DNA of 64,000 bases from Bacteroidetes bacterium UBA2475. Its GTDB lineage: Bacteria > Bacteroidota > Bacteroidia > B-17B0 > Aurantibacillaceae. Below are positions 25,233 to 32,599 of the stretch, piece after piece; the first letter of the stretch is position 1; each line of letters starts with the position of its first letter. Where the stretch lies: NCBI GenBank assembly GCA_002342065.1, contig DDPF01000013.1, positions 350,446-414,445 of the forward strand, read 5' to 3'. The notes below the pieces were generated by a model. That model was not told the origin of the DNA and did no database searches. It saw only the letters and a program-made list of their open reading frames with translations. The translations under genes and the position numbers were made by a program.

Positions 25233-25788
25233 ACATAAAATAGCTATTGCCGTTACAGGCGCCAGCGGCAGCATTTACGCCAAAGTATTATTGGATAAAT
25301 TAGTGCTTATAAAAGAGCAGACACAGGAAATAAGCATTGTGATGAGCGATAATGCAAAAGACATCTGGCAATATGAATTAGGAAATGATAGTTACAAGAA
25401 TTATCCCTTTAAAGTTTATTCTAAGACCGATTTTAGTGCGCCATTTGCATCGGGTTCTGCAAAATATAATACACTCATCATTTGTCCATGCAGCATGGGA
25501 ACTTTAGCACGCATTGCCACAGGTATTAGTAACGACCTTATAACCCGCGCAGCCGATGTTGTTTTAAAAGAACGCCGTAAATTAATTTTAGTTACCCGCG
25601 ATACTCCTTTAAGTTTAATTCACATTAACAATATGCGAACCGTTACCGAAGCCGGCGGCATTATTTGTCCTGCAACACCTTCCTTTTATTCAAAACCACA
25701 AACCATCGAAGAAGTTGCTGCAACAGTAATTGACAGGGTTATTGACCTTGCAGGCCTTGAGCAGGATTCGTTCAGGTGGGGTAAATAA
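25216..25788 (+). CDS. ubiX: UbiX-family flavin prenyltransferase
   Basis: A 190-residue protein. HKIAIAVTGASGSIYAKVLLDKL is the flavin phosphate-binding motif; IICPCSMGTLARIATGISNDLITRAADV and LILVTRDTPLSLIHINNMRTVTEAGGIICPATPSFYS are the UbiX core. It prenylates FMN to make the cofactor of UbiD-type decarboxylases. In futalosine-pathway organisms a UbiX homologue serves the menaquinone decarboxylase, and mqnE is nearby. No ATG or GTG fits the N-terminus: the frame starts at a TTG (25216) inside the preceding gene, with AAAAAGAAAG just upstream. Confidence 0.9.
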   Translation: MKAQTKHKIAIAVTGASGSIYAKVLLDKLVLIKEQTQEISIVMSDNAKDIWQYELGNDSYKNYPFKVYSKTDFSAPFASGSAKYNTLIICPCSMGTLARIATGISNDLITRAADVVLKERRKLILVTRDTPLSLIHINNMRTVTEAGGIICPATPSFYSKPQTIEEVAATVIDRVIDLAGLEQDSFRWGK

Positions 25789-25801
25789 CAGTTTATATTT
25801 T

Positions 25802-25976
25802 AACCACATAGACACATAGTTCTATCCTCCTCTTGAGGAGGTGGCGCGCAGCGACGGAGGAGGACTCTCAAGAAATCAACAAAAAGTAAATCATAGGATT
25901 TTCTTCGCATGCGAAGAAAATTTATGTGAACCTTTAGGCGTTTAGCTAAGCCTTTTTTCTATGTTTCTATGTGGTT
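25802..25976 (+). repeat. Palindromic MITE-like element, copy 2 (with nested palindrome)
   Basis: About 175 bases, bounded by AACCACATAGACACATAG and CTATGTTTCTATGTGGTT. Centre: ATTTTCTTCGC (25898-25908), AT, GCGAAGAAAAT (25911-25921). Longer than the other copies because another GC-rich repeat is inserted at about 25822-25868. Confidence 0.85.
25822..25868. repeat. GC-rich palindromic insert inside copy 2
   Basis: CCTCCTCTTGAGGAGG is a tight inverted repeat, continued by GTGGCGCGCAGCGACGGAGGAGG, so CTCCTC words on the left pair with GAGGAGG on the right. It is far more GC-rich than its surroundings. The other two MITE-like copies lack it, so it looks like a later insertion. Confidence 0.6.
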
Positions 25977-26029
25977 AATTTTTTAATTCTTTTGTTCTCT
26001 GTGCCTTAGTGGTAAAAATGTCTGGTAAA

Positions 26030-26060
26030 CAAAAAAGGCAAACCTTTCAGCTTGCCTTCT
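26030..26060 (-). terminator. Rho-independent terminator of infC
   Basis: AAGGCAA (26035-26041) pairs with TTGCCTT (26052-26058). On the minus strand a T run follows. It lies about 22 bases after the infC stop, so transcription ends without rpmI-rplT. Confidence 0.75.
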
Positions 26061-26081
26061 TCAATATATTTAAATTATATT

Positions 26082-26717
26082 TTATTTTTTTCTCGGCCCT
26101 ATAACCATTTGCATTTTTTTACCTTCTAAAACAGGTAATTGCTCTGCTTTACCCCACTCTTCCAATTCATTTGCAAAACGTAATAATAAGATCTCTCCTT
26201 GCACTTTAAAAACGATCTCACGACCTCTAAAAAATACGTATGCTTTTACTTTACAGCCTTCCTGTAAAAATTTCATCGCATGATTTTTCTTGAAGTTAAA
26301 ATCGTGGTCATCGGTATGCGGTCCAAAACGAATATCTTTAATAACGATCTTCGCAGCTTTGGCTTTCATTTCTTTAGCTTTCTTTTTTTGCTCGTAAAGA
26401 AACTTACCGTAATCTACAATTTTACAAACCGGTGGATCAACATTTGGCGCTATCTCAACAAGATCCAGTCCTTCTGCTTTTGCCATTGCTAAGGCTTCAG
26501 CAATTGGGTAAACCCCTGCTTCAATTCCATCGCCAACAACACGTACAGTTTTAGCGTAGATCCTTTCGTTGATCTTATGTTGTTCTTCTTTTACACCCGG
26601 ACGTTTAAATCCGGCCTTTAAGCCTCTTGGCTGTTTAAATACTGGCTTTGCTGCATTATTAGTTGTTGTTGTACTCGTAGTTGCAGGTTTTGTAAAGTTT
26701 GGTTTTTTGTTGTTGAT
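26082..26717 (-). CDS. infC: Translation initiation factor IF-3, AUC start
   Basis: A 211-residue IF-3. The first in-frame ATG (26486) would remove much of the N-domain; the conserved start of that domain (INERIYAKTVRVVGDGIEAGVYPIAEALAMAKAEGLDLVEIAPN) lies upstream of it. Between the upstream stop and that ATG there is no ATG, GTG or TTG. An ATC at 26717 is preceded by AGCGGAGG with five bases spacing, so I start there. A Lys/Asn/Thr-rich extension (about 40 residues) precedes the N-domain. The C-domain has KDIRFGPHTDDHDFNFK and MQMVIGPRKK. E. coli infC starts at AUU, which lets IF-3 repress its own translation; the same control is likely here. Downstream of thrS, as in many bacteria. Confidence 0.9.
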   Translation of the reverse strand: MNNKKPNFTKPATTSTTTTNNAAKPVFKQPRGLKAGFKRPGVKEEQHKINERIYAKTVRVVGDGIEAGVYPIAEALAMAKAEGLDLVEIAPNVDPPVCKIVDYGKFLYEQKKKAKEMKAKAAKIVIKDIRFGPHTDDHDFNFKKNHAMKFLQEGCKVKAYVFFRGREIVFKVQGEILLLRFANELEEWGKAEQLPVLEGKKMQMVIGPRKK

Positions 26718-26732
26718 AGATGCCTCCGCTTT
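26718..26732 (-). promoter_or_regulatory. Strong Shine-Dalgarno before the AUC start of infC
   Basis: On the minus strand AAGCGGAGGCATCT directly precedes ATC. The GGAGG core is five bases from the start codon. Strong SD motifs are unusual among the genes of this window, and this one decides the non-standard start. Confidence 0.75.
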
Positions 26733-26762
26733 TTAGTTTTACTTTATTTTATTATTACAAAT

Positions 26763-28712
26763 TTAAGAATTTAATTTTTGATTAAAATCATTTTCTATGA
26801 TCTGGTTCACATATTTTACAAAATCATCCGCCGAAAACTCCCCAACATCGCCTTTTCCATGGGCTCTTAGGGCTACTTTACCTTCTGCAGCTTCTTTTTC
26901 GCCAACAATTAGCATAAAAGGCACTTTTTTAACTTCGTTGTCTCTTATCTTTTTGCCAATGGTTTCATTCCTGTCATCTACAAAACCGCGTAATTCAGCG
27001 TTTTTTAAGATCTCAGATACTTTTTCGGCGTAAGCATTATACTTTTCACTTATCGGTAAAATTGCAAACTGATCTGGTGTTAACCACAATGGAAAGTTAC
27101 CGGCGCAGTGCTCAATTAAAACCGCAATAAAGCGCTCTAAGCTGCCAAATGGCGCACGGTGAATCATTACAGGACGGTGCTTTTGATTATCACTTCCTGT
27201 ATACTCCAACTCAAAACGCTCAGGTAAATTGTAATCAACCTGAATTGTTCCCAACTGCCATTTTCTACCTAAAGCATCTTTTACCATAAAATCGAGTTTT
27301 GGCCCGTAAAACGCAGCCTCGCCCAATTCAGTTACCGTTTTTAATCCTTTTTCGGCAGCAGATTCTATAATTGCCTGCTCTGCCAAAGCCCAATTTTCAT
27401 CGGTACCAATATATTTTGTTTTATTCTCAGGATCGCGTAACGAAATTTGTGCAGTATAATCTTTAAAATCCAAAGCATTAAAAACATAAAGCACTAGATC
27501 AATTACTTTTAAAAATTCCTCTTTCACCTGGTCGGGACGGCAAAATAAATGCGCGTCATCTTGTGTAAAGCCACGCACACGTGTTAAGCCGTGCAATTCG
27601 CCACGTTGTTCGTAACGGTAAACTGTTCCGAATTCTGCATAGCGTTGCGGCAGATCTTTGTATGATTTTGGTGATGATTTATAAATTTCGCAGTGGTGCG
27701 GACAGTTCATTGGTTTCAAATAAAACTCTTCACCTTCGTGAGGCGTTTTAATTGGTTGAAAAGAATCGGCACCATATTTTTCATAATGGCCAGAACAAAC
27801 GTATAATTCTTTTTGCCCTATATGTGGCGTTACAACAGGCAAATAACCGGCTTTTAATTGCGCCTTTTGCATGAACTGAATTAAGCGCTCGCGCAACATG
27901 GCACCTTTTGGTAACCATAACGGTAAACCCATACCTACTTTTTCTGAAAAAGTAAATAATTCTAATTCTTTACCCAACTTACGGTGATCACGCTTCTTAG
28001 CTTCTTCTAACAGAACCAAATATTCTTTTAGTTCTTTATCTTTTGGAAAAGTAATACCGTAAATACGTGTAAGCATTTTATTTTTTTCGTCGCCTTTCCA
28101 ATAAGCGCCGGCAATATTTAAAATTTTAGCGGCTTTAATAAAACCAGTGCTTGGTATGTGTGGTCCGCGACACAGATCGGTAAAGTTACCTTGTGTGTAC
28201 AGAGTAATTCCGCCATCATCTAAACGTTCTAACAGATCTAATTTATAAAGGTCTTTTTTATCTCCAAAATATTTTACAGCATCTGCTTTAGAAATTTCTT
28301 TCCTGGCGAATGTGTTATTTTGTCTTGCCAACTCTAACATTTTTTGCTCGATCTTTTCAAAATCAGCAGGCGTTAGAACTTGTCCGTCAAGATCAACATC
28401 ATAATAAAAACCATTTTCTAATGGCGGTCCAACCCAGAATTTAACGCCTGGATACAAAGCCTCTAAAGCCTCTGCCATAATATGAGCAGATGAATGCCAC
28501 ATGGTTTCTTTACCAAGTGCATCGTTCCACGTTAATAAACTTAAGGTGGAATCTGAGTTAATGGGGCGAGATGCATCCCAAACTTCGTTGTTTACTTTTG
28601 CGGCTAATACGTTTCTGGCTAAGCCTTCGCTAATGCTTTTAGCGATGTCCATTGATGAAGTTCCTTTTTCGTACTCGCGAACAGAACCATCGGGGAGAGT
28701 TATTTTTATCAT
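26763..28712 (-). CDS. thrS: Threonyl-tRNA synthetase
   Basis: A 649-residue class II synthetase of full length. Order: TGS domain (residues 1-60, ITLPDGSVREYEKGTS), editing/SAD domain (MWHSSAHIMAEAL with the HxxxH zinc motif, TDLCRGPHIPSTG), catalytic core with motif 2 (YRYEQRGELHGLTRVRGFTQDDAHLF), zinc ligand Cys in LKPMNCPHHCEIY, motif 3 (MIHRAPFGSLERFIAVLIE), and anticodon-binding domain (FAILPISEKYNAYAEKV). It charges tRNA-Thr. infC follows on the same strand 45 bases on; a thrS-infC order is conserved in many bacteria. Confidence 0.97.
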   Translation of the reverse strand: MIKITLPDGSVREYEKGTSSMDIAKSISEGLARNVLAAKVNNEVWDASRPINSDSTLSLLTWNDALGKETMWHSSAHIMAEALEALYPGVKFWVGPPLENGFYYDVDLDGQVLTPADFEKIEQKMLELARQNNTFARKEISKADAVKYFGDKKDLYKLDLLERLDDGGITLYTQGNFTDLCRGPHIPSTGFIKAAKILNIAGAYWKGDEKNKMLTRIYGITFPKDKELKEYLVLLEEAKKRDHRKLGKELELFTFSEKVGMGLPLWLPKGAMLRERLIQFMQKAQLKAGYLPVVTPHIGQKELYVCSGHYEKYGADSFQPIKTPHEGEEFYLKPMNCPHHCEIYKSSPKSYKDLPQRYAEFGTVYRYEQRGELHGLTRVRGFTQDDAHLFCRPDQVKEEFLKVIDLVLYVFNALDFKDYTAQISLRDPENKTKYIGTDENWALAEQAIIESAAEKGLKTVTELGEAAFYGPKLDFMVKDALGRKWQLGTIQVDYNLPERFELEYTGSDNQKHRPVMIHRAPFGSLERFIAVLIEHCAGNFPLWLTPDQFAILPISEKYNAYAEKVSEILKNAELRGFVDDRNETIGKKIRDNEVKKVPFMLIVGEKEAAEGKVALRAHGKGDVGEFSADDFVKYVNQIIENDFNQKLNS

Positions 28713-28826
28713 ATTTTTTATTTACCTGCAAACAAAGCAGGTTTAATTTTCGGGAATAAAGATAGTTATTCGCTACTAATTACACTAATTTATAAAGATT
28801 AATTTTATTTGCGTTATAGTTAAAAA

Positions 28827-28899
28827 GCCGCAGATTTCGCTGATAACGCAGATTTGAATTAATAATAATAAAATCTGTGCCATCTGTGAAATCTGTGGC
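28827..28899. repeat. GCAGATTTC inverted repeat, copy 3
   Basis: GCCGCAGATTTCGCTGAT at the left end is complementary, with few mismatches, to the ATCTGTGAAATCTGTGGC at the right end. Same family as 14737-14804. It lies between the divergent thrS and lepB genes, where it could affect either promoter. Confidence 0.65.
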
Positions 28900-28998
28900 A
28901 AAAGAAATAGCTAACAAATATTAACAACCATAAAATAATATGCTTAAAAAACAATCGTTTATTGTTTCTATAAATCCTTATTTTTACCTTTTACATTT

Positions 28999-30858
28999 AT
29001 GGGAAATTACATTTTTTTAGTTTTAGTTCTTGCCTCATTCTTTGGCCTTAGCAAATTATTTACAAAAGCCGGTTTAGAAAGCTGGAAGGCCTGGATACCC
29101 GTTTATAATTTTTATGTGTTGGCCAAACTTCTTGGCAAACCATCCTGGTGGTGCCTTATTATGATCGTACCCGGTGTTAATATTTTAATGTACGGTGTTT
29201 ACGGTTTTAATGTGGCACGCGCCTTTAATAAACCAAGTAATCAGGATCTGCTCTTTGCTTCTATTTTACCCTACATATTTTTTGTCAAATTAGGATTTGA
29301 CGAGACTGCTAAATTTGTTGGCTTAGATAAATTTAAGATCGAACCGAGTAAAATGATCAAGAATTGGATAGACCCAATTATCTTCGCGGTTATTGCTGCT
29401 TCTATCATTCGTGGTTATTTTATCGAAGCATTTACAATTCCAACTTCATCTTTAGAAAAATCGTTGATGGTGGGTGACTTTTTATTTGTAAATAAATTTG
29501 CTTACGGACCAAAGATCCCGCAAACACCATTGGCATTCCCTTTTGCGCATCACACCTTACCATTAAGTGAAACCAAAAAATCATACTTAGAGTGGATCAA
29601 ACTTCCTTACTTCAGGTTACCGGGTTTTGGTTCGGTTAAGAATGATGACATAGTTGTATTTAATTATCCTGATGGCGATACGGTTGCTTTAAAACAACAG
29701 AACCAAAGTTATTATCAAATTATACGAGATATAGTTGATAATGAAATGGCCGAAGCAAAAGACAAAAATTTAAACCGAAATGTAGTTACAAAACAGGTTT
29801 GGGATTATGTCAACTCAACACCTTCGCAATTTGGCGATATAGTTGCGCGTCCTGTTGATAAGCGCGAGCATTACGTAAAACGTTGTGTAGGTATTGCCGG
29901 CGATAAATTAGAAGTACGTGCCGGTGAAGTTTTTATAAACGACAAACAACAAACCATGCCCGAAAAGGCACAGCATCATTATTTTATAAAAGCAAAATCT
30001 AATTTTATCACAATGGAATATTTGGATAATTTAGATGTGTATGTTACCGAAGCTTTAATAACTTCTGTGGGTCTGTCAGACGAAAAGCCTTCTGTTTTTT
30101 TAGAACCAATTACAGGTGGTAATGGGCGTTACATTCCATTAAAGAATTACGATTACTCTGTTTTTAAAAACACTTTTACAACGAAAGATACTTTTGTGTA
30201 TTGTTTGAACATGACACCGGCAAGTGCCGCTATAATTAAGAACGATCCAAATGTTTATCAGGTATTTAAAAGAGTGGATATGAAGGATGCATACGAGAAC
30301 AGTATATTTCCACATAATACAACTTACCCATGGAATAACGATTTTTTTGGTCCATTAGTAATTCCTAAACAAGGCATGACATTACCAATTGACACACACA
30401 ATATTTGTTTGTATGAAAAAGTATTAAATACTTATGATGATGGCATACACCAGGTAAGCAAACAAGGTGGACAAGTATTATACGATGGTAAACCAATAAC
30501 AAGTTACACTTTTAAGCAGGATTATTATTTTATGATGGGCGATAACCGTCATAATTCTGCCGATAGCCGTAGCTGGGGAATGGTGCCATACGATCATGTG
30601 GTAGGCTCACCCTTCTTTGTGTGGTTTAGTATGAAATATTCTGAGAATAACCCTATTAGCGGAAAATCGGTGCTTGGTTCGTTGTTCAAGAACAGTAAAG
30701 AAGGAAAATTCAGATGGGAACGTTTTTTATGTTACGTTGACGACGGGAATTTACATTCAATAAAAATTCCATTTATTGTAACCATTTTTCTTATTTGGGG
30801 TTTAAATAAGTGGAACAACCGCCGAAAACTTAAACAACAAAAAACATCGATCAAATAA
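28999..30858 (+). CDS. lepB: Signal peptidase I
   Basis: A 619-residue S26 peptidase, much longer than E. coli LepB. The first 110 residues contain about three membrane segments of a DUF5684-like domain (AGLESWKAWIPVYNFYVLAKLLGKPSWW). A further TM (about 125-142) leads into the catalytic part: FTIPTSSLEKSLMVGDFLFVNK holds the nucleophile Ser151, followed by Leu where Met is usual; HYVKRCVGIAGDKLEV holds the general base Lys; MMGDNRHNSADSRSWGMVP is box E. A large insert (about residues 320-450) separates boxes, as is common in Bacteroidota. A last hydrophobic segment lies near residue 595. It cleaves signal peptides at the outer face of the inner membrane. A second, shorter copy follows. Confidence 0.92.
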   Translation: MGNYIFLVLVLASFFGLSKLFTKAGLESWKAWIPVYNFYVLAKLLGKPSWWCLIMIVPGVNILMYGVYGFNVARAFNKPSNQDLLFASILPYIFFVKLGFDETAKFVGLDKFKIEPSKMIKNWIDPIIFAVIAASIIRGYFIEAFTIPTSSLEKSLMVGDFLFVNKFAYGPKIPQTPLAFPFAHHTLPLSETKKSYLEWIKLPYFRLPGFGSVKNDDIVVFNYPDGDTVALKQQNQSYYQIIRDIVDNEMAEAKDKNLNRNVVTKQVWDYVNSTPSQFGDIVARPVDKREHYVKRCVGIAGDKLEVRAGEVFINDKQQTMPEKAQHHYFIKAKSNFITMEYLDNLDVYVTEALITSVGLSDEKPSVFLEPITGGNGRYIPLKNYDYSVFKNTFTTKDTFVYCLNMTPASAAIIKNDPNVYQVFKRVDMKDAYENSIFPHNTTYPWNNDFFGPLVIPKQGMTLPIDTHNICLYEKVLNTYDDGIHQVSKQGGQVLYDGKPITSYTFKQDYYFMMGDNRHNSADSRSWGMVPYDHVVGSPFFVWFSMKYSENNPISGKSVLGSLFKNSKEGKFRWERFLCYVDDGNLHSIKIPFIVTIFLIWGLNKWNNRRKLKQQKTSIK

Positions 30859-31736
30859 ACAACATATTTGAATTTGTAAAAAAACAAACCTGGTTTTTTG
30901 CCGCTTTAATAGCCCTGCTTTCATTTATACTTTTAAGAAAATTTGTTTTCGACATCCGGAAAGTGAACAGCATGGATATGCAGGAAACCTTTCATAAAGG
31001 AGATGTATTACTTCTTAGAAAATTTGGCATTAGCTTAAGCACAAACGATATTATTTACATTGAATTTCCGGGTAAAGATTCTACAGTGCCAACAACATAC
31101 TTCTTTCAACGTTTAATTGGTTTGCCCGGCGATAGCATTGCCATTATAGATAAAGTTGTTTATATAAATGGAATGGCAATTGAAGATACCATTACCATTA
31201 AACACAACTACCATGTTAAAACTGCGAATTACATGGATAGCGTCATTCGTGCTAAGCATAATTTAACCGAGGGTAGCGCCATTTCTGAAAAGAACGATTA
31301 CAGTTTTTCGCTTACAAAATATAAAGCCGATAGTTTAAAACGATTGGCAAGTATTGAAACCATAGAACTGGAAACTGAAACGCCAAACGTCCCAGACCTA
31401 TCCTGTTTCCCCCACTCTATTTATTATAAATGGAATATGGATAATTACGGTAATTTATATATTCCAAAAAAAGATGATATTTTAATTTTAGATACAACCA
31501 ATATTGTTTTTTATAAAAAGATGATACAGGATCATGAAAAAAACACATTAAGGATCAAAGATGATAGCATTTTTATAAATGATATTTACGCAAAGACCTA
31601 CACCGTTAAAAAGAATTATTACTTCACGCTTGGTGATAACCGAGATAACTCAAATGATTCGAGAAAATGGGGCTTTTTACCGGATAATTATATTATAGGC
31701 AAAAGTATTTGGGTAATTAAGCAACAAAAAAAATGA
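30855..31736 (+). CDS. Signal peptidase I-like protein lacking the catalytic Lys
   Basis: About 290 residues. The first standard start is a GTG at 30963, but the in-frame codons before it encode a membrane anchor (WFFAALIALLSFILLRKFVFDIRKV) expected of LepB, and the frame is open from 30834 with no ATG, GTG or TTG; an ATA at 30855, overlapping the stop of lepB as ATAA, is my tentative start. Box B is VNSMDMQETFHKGDVLLL with the Ser-Met pair. Box D reads FFQRLIGLPGD, so the general-base Lys is Gln. Box E (TLGDNRDNSNDSRKWG) is normal. It may therefore be inactive or use other chemistry. WbqC follows with an ATGA overlap. The start is uncertain. Confidence 0.75.
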   Translation: MNNIFEFVKKQTWFFAALIALLSFILLRKFVFDIRKVNSMDMQETFHKGDVLLLRKFGISLSTNDIIYIEFPGKDSTVPTTYFFQRLIGLPGDSIAIIDKVVYINGMAIEDTITIKHNYHVKTANYMDSVIRAKHNLTEGSAISEKNDYSFSLTKYKADSLKRLASIETIELETETPNVPDLSCFPHSIYYKWNMDNYGNLYIPKKDDILILDTTNIVFYKKMIQDHEKNTLRIKDDSIFINDIYAKTYTVKKNYYFTLGDNRDNSNDSRKWGFLPDNYIIGKSIWVIKQQKK

Positions 31737-32356
31737 AAGCATTATTAAGTACCGCTTACTGGCCCAACCTGCATTATTTTTATTACATTTTAAATTCTGA
31801 GAATATTGTTATTGAGAGTTACGAGAATTACCACAAACAAAGTTACCGTAACCGCACGCAAATTTTAACTGCCAACGGAAAATTGGACCTTTCTATTCCT
31901 GTAAAAAAACTAAATACAAAAGAATTAATTAGAGATGTAGAAATTTTTTATACCGAGAACTGGCAAATTAACCATTGGCGCGCCATTACAAGCGCTTACA
32001 AAAACTCACCCTATTTTGAATTCTTTGAAAAAGAGATACATTATTTTTATAGCAAAGAATTTAAATTTTTAATTGACTATAACACTGAGCAGTTAAAACT
32101 GATCCTGAAATTATTGAAAGTAAAAAAAGATATTTCGTTCACCACTACATTTGAAAAAGAACCTTCAAATTTTATTGATCTAAGAAATAACATTCACCCA
32201 AAAATTGAATTTACTGAAGATATTATTGTTGCTGAAAAGTTAAAACAACACTACTACCAAACCTTCGAAAGTAAATTTCCATTTCATCCCAATTTAAGTA
32301 TCCTCGATTTGCTTTTTAACAAAGGGTTGGAGACAGTTGATTACCTGAAAATCTAA
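31733..32356 (+). CDS. WbqC-like family protein
   Basis: A 207-residue cytosolic protein. Start LLSTAYWPNLHYFYYILNSENIVIESYENYHKQSYRNRTQI matches the WbqC family start (Tyr-x-P...), and ENWQINHWRAITSAYKNSPYFEFF is the family's most conserved block. Family members sit in O-antigen or surface-sugar loci and may transfer acyl or sugar groups, but the reaction is not established. The ATG overlaps the stop of the preceding peptidase gene (ATGA), so it is co-translated with it. Confidence 0.8.
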   Translation: MKALLSTAYWPNLHYFYYILNSENIVIESYENYHKQSYRNRTQILTANGKLDLSIPVKKLNTKELIRDVEIFYTENWQINHWRAITSAYKNSPYFEFFEKEIHYFYSKEFKFLIDYNTEQLKLILKLLKVKKDISFTTTFEKEPSNFIDLRNNIHPKIEFTEDIIVAEKLKQHYYQTFESKFPFHPNLSILDLLFNKGLETVDYLKI

Positions 32357-32377
32357 CTAGAATTGTTTATGTTTTTA

Positions 32378-32514
32378 AACACATAGAAACATAGAAGAAG
32401 AGCTCAACAAAACGCTTAAAGGTTCACATAAATTTTCTTCGCTGGCGAAGAAAATACTATGTTTTACTGTTGGCGAATTTTAAACAGCCAAATAATCTAT
32501 GTGCCTATGTGGTT
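32378..32514 (-). repeat. Palindromic MITE-like element, copy 3 (inverted orientation)
   Basis: About 137 bases, ends AACACATAGAAACATAG and CTATGTGCCTATGTGGTT. Centre ATTTTCTTCGC (32432-32442), TG, GCGAAGAAAAT (32445-32455). Compared on the opposite strand it aligns to copy 1, including GTAAAACATAGT and TTTATGTGAACC flanking the centre. It lies between the WbqC gene and the PPIase gene. Confidence 0.85.
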
Positions 32515-32599
32515 AATTTTTAGATTCTGAGGCTCTGTGGTAAAAATTTGTAATAAAGCAACAAATTTTGTACATTTAACTATCATTAAAACAAAACAC

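Noticed and set aside
24375..25976. Repeats as a CRISPR array
   Set aside because: Copies are about 140 bases, far apart, not regularly spaced, and one is inverted.
30835..30850. -1 frameshift at the A-run joining lepB to the second peptidase
   Set aside because: The codon phase (CAA AAA ACA) does not let both tRNAs re-pair after a slip, so a canonical slippery site is not present; kept only as a weak alternative.
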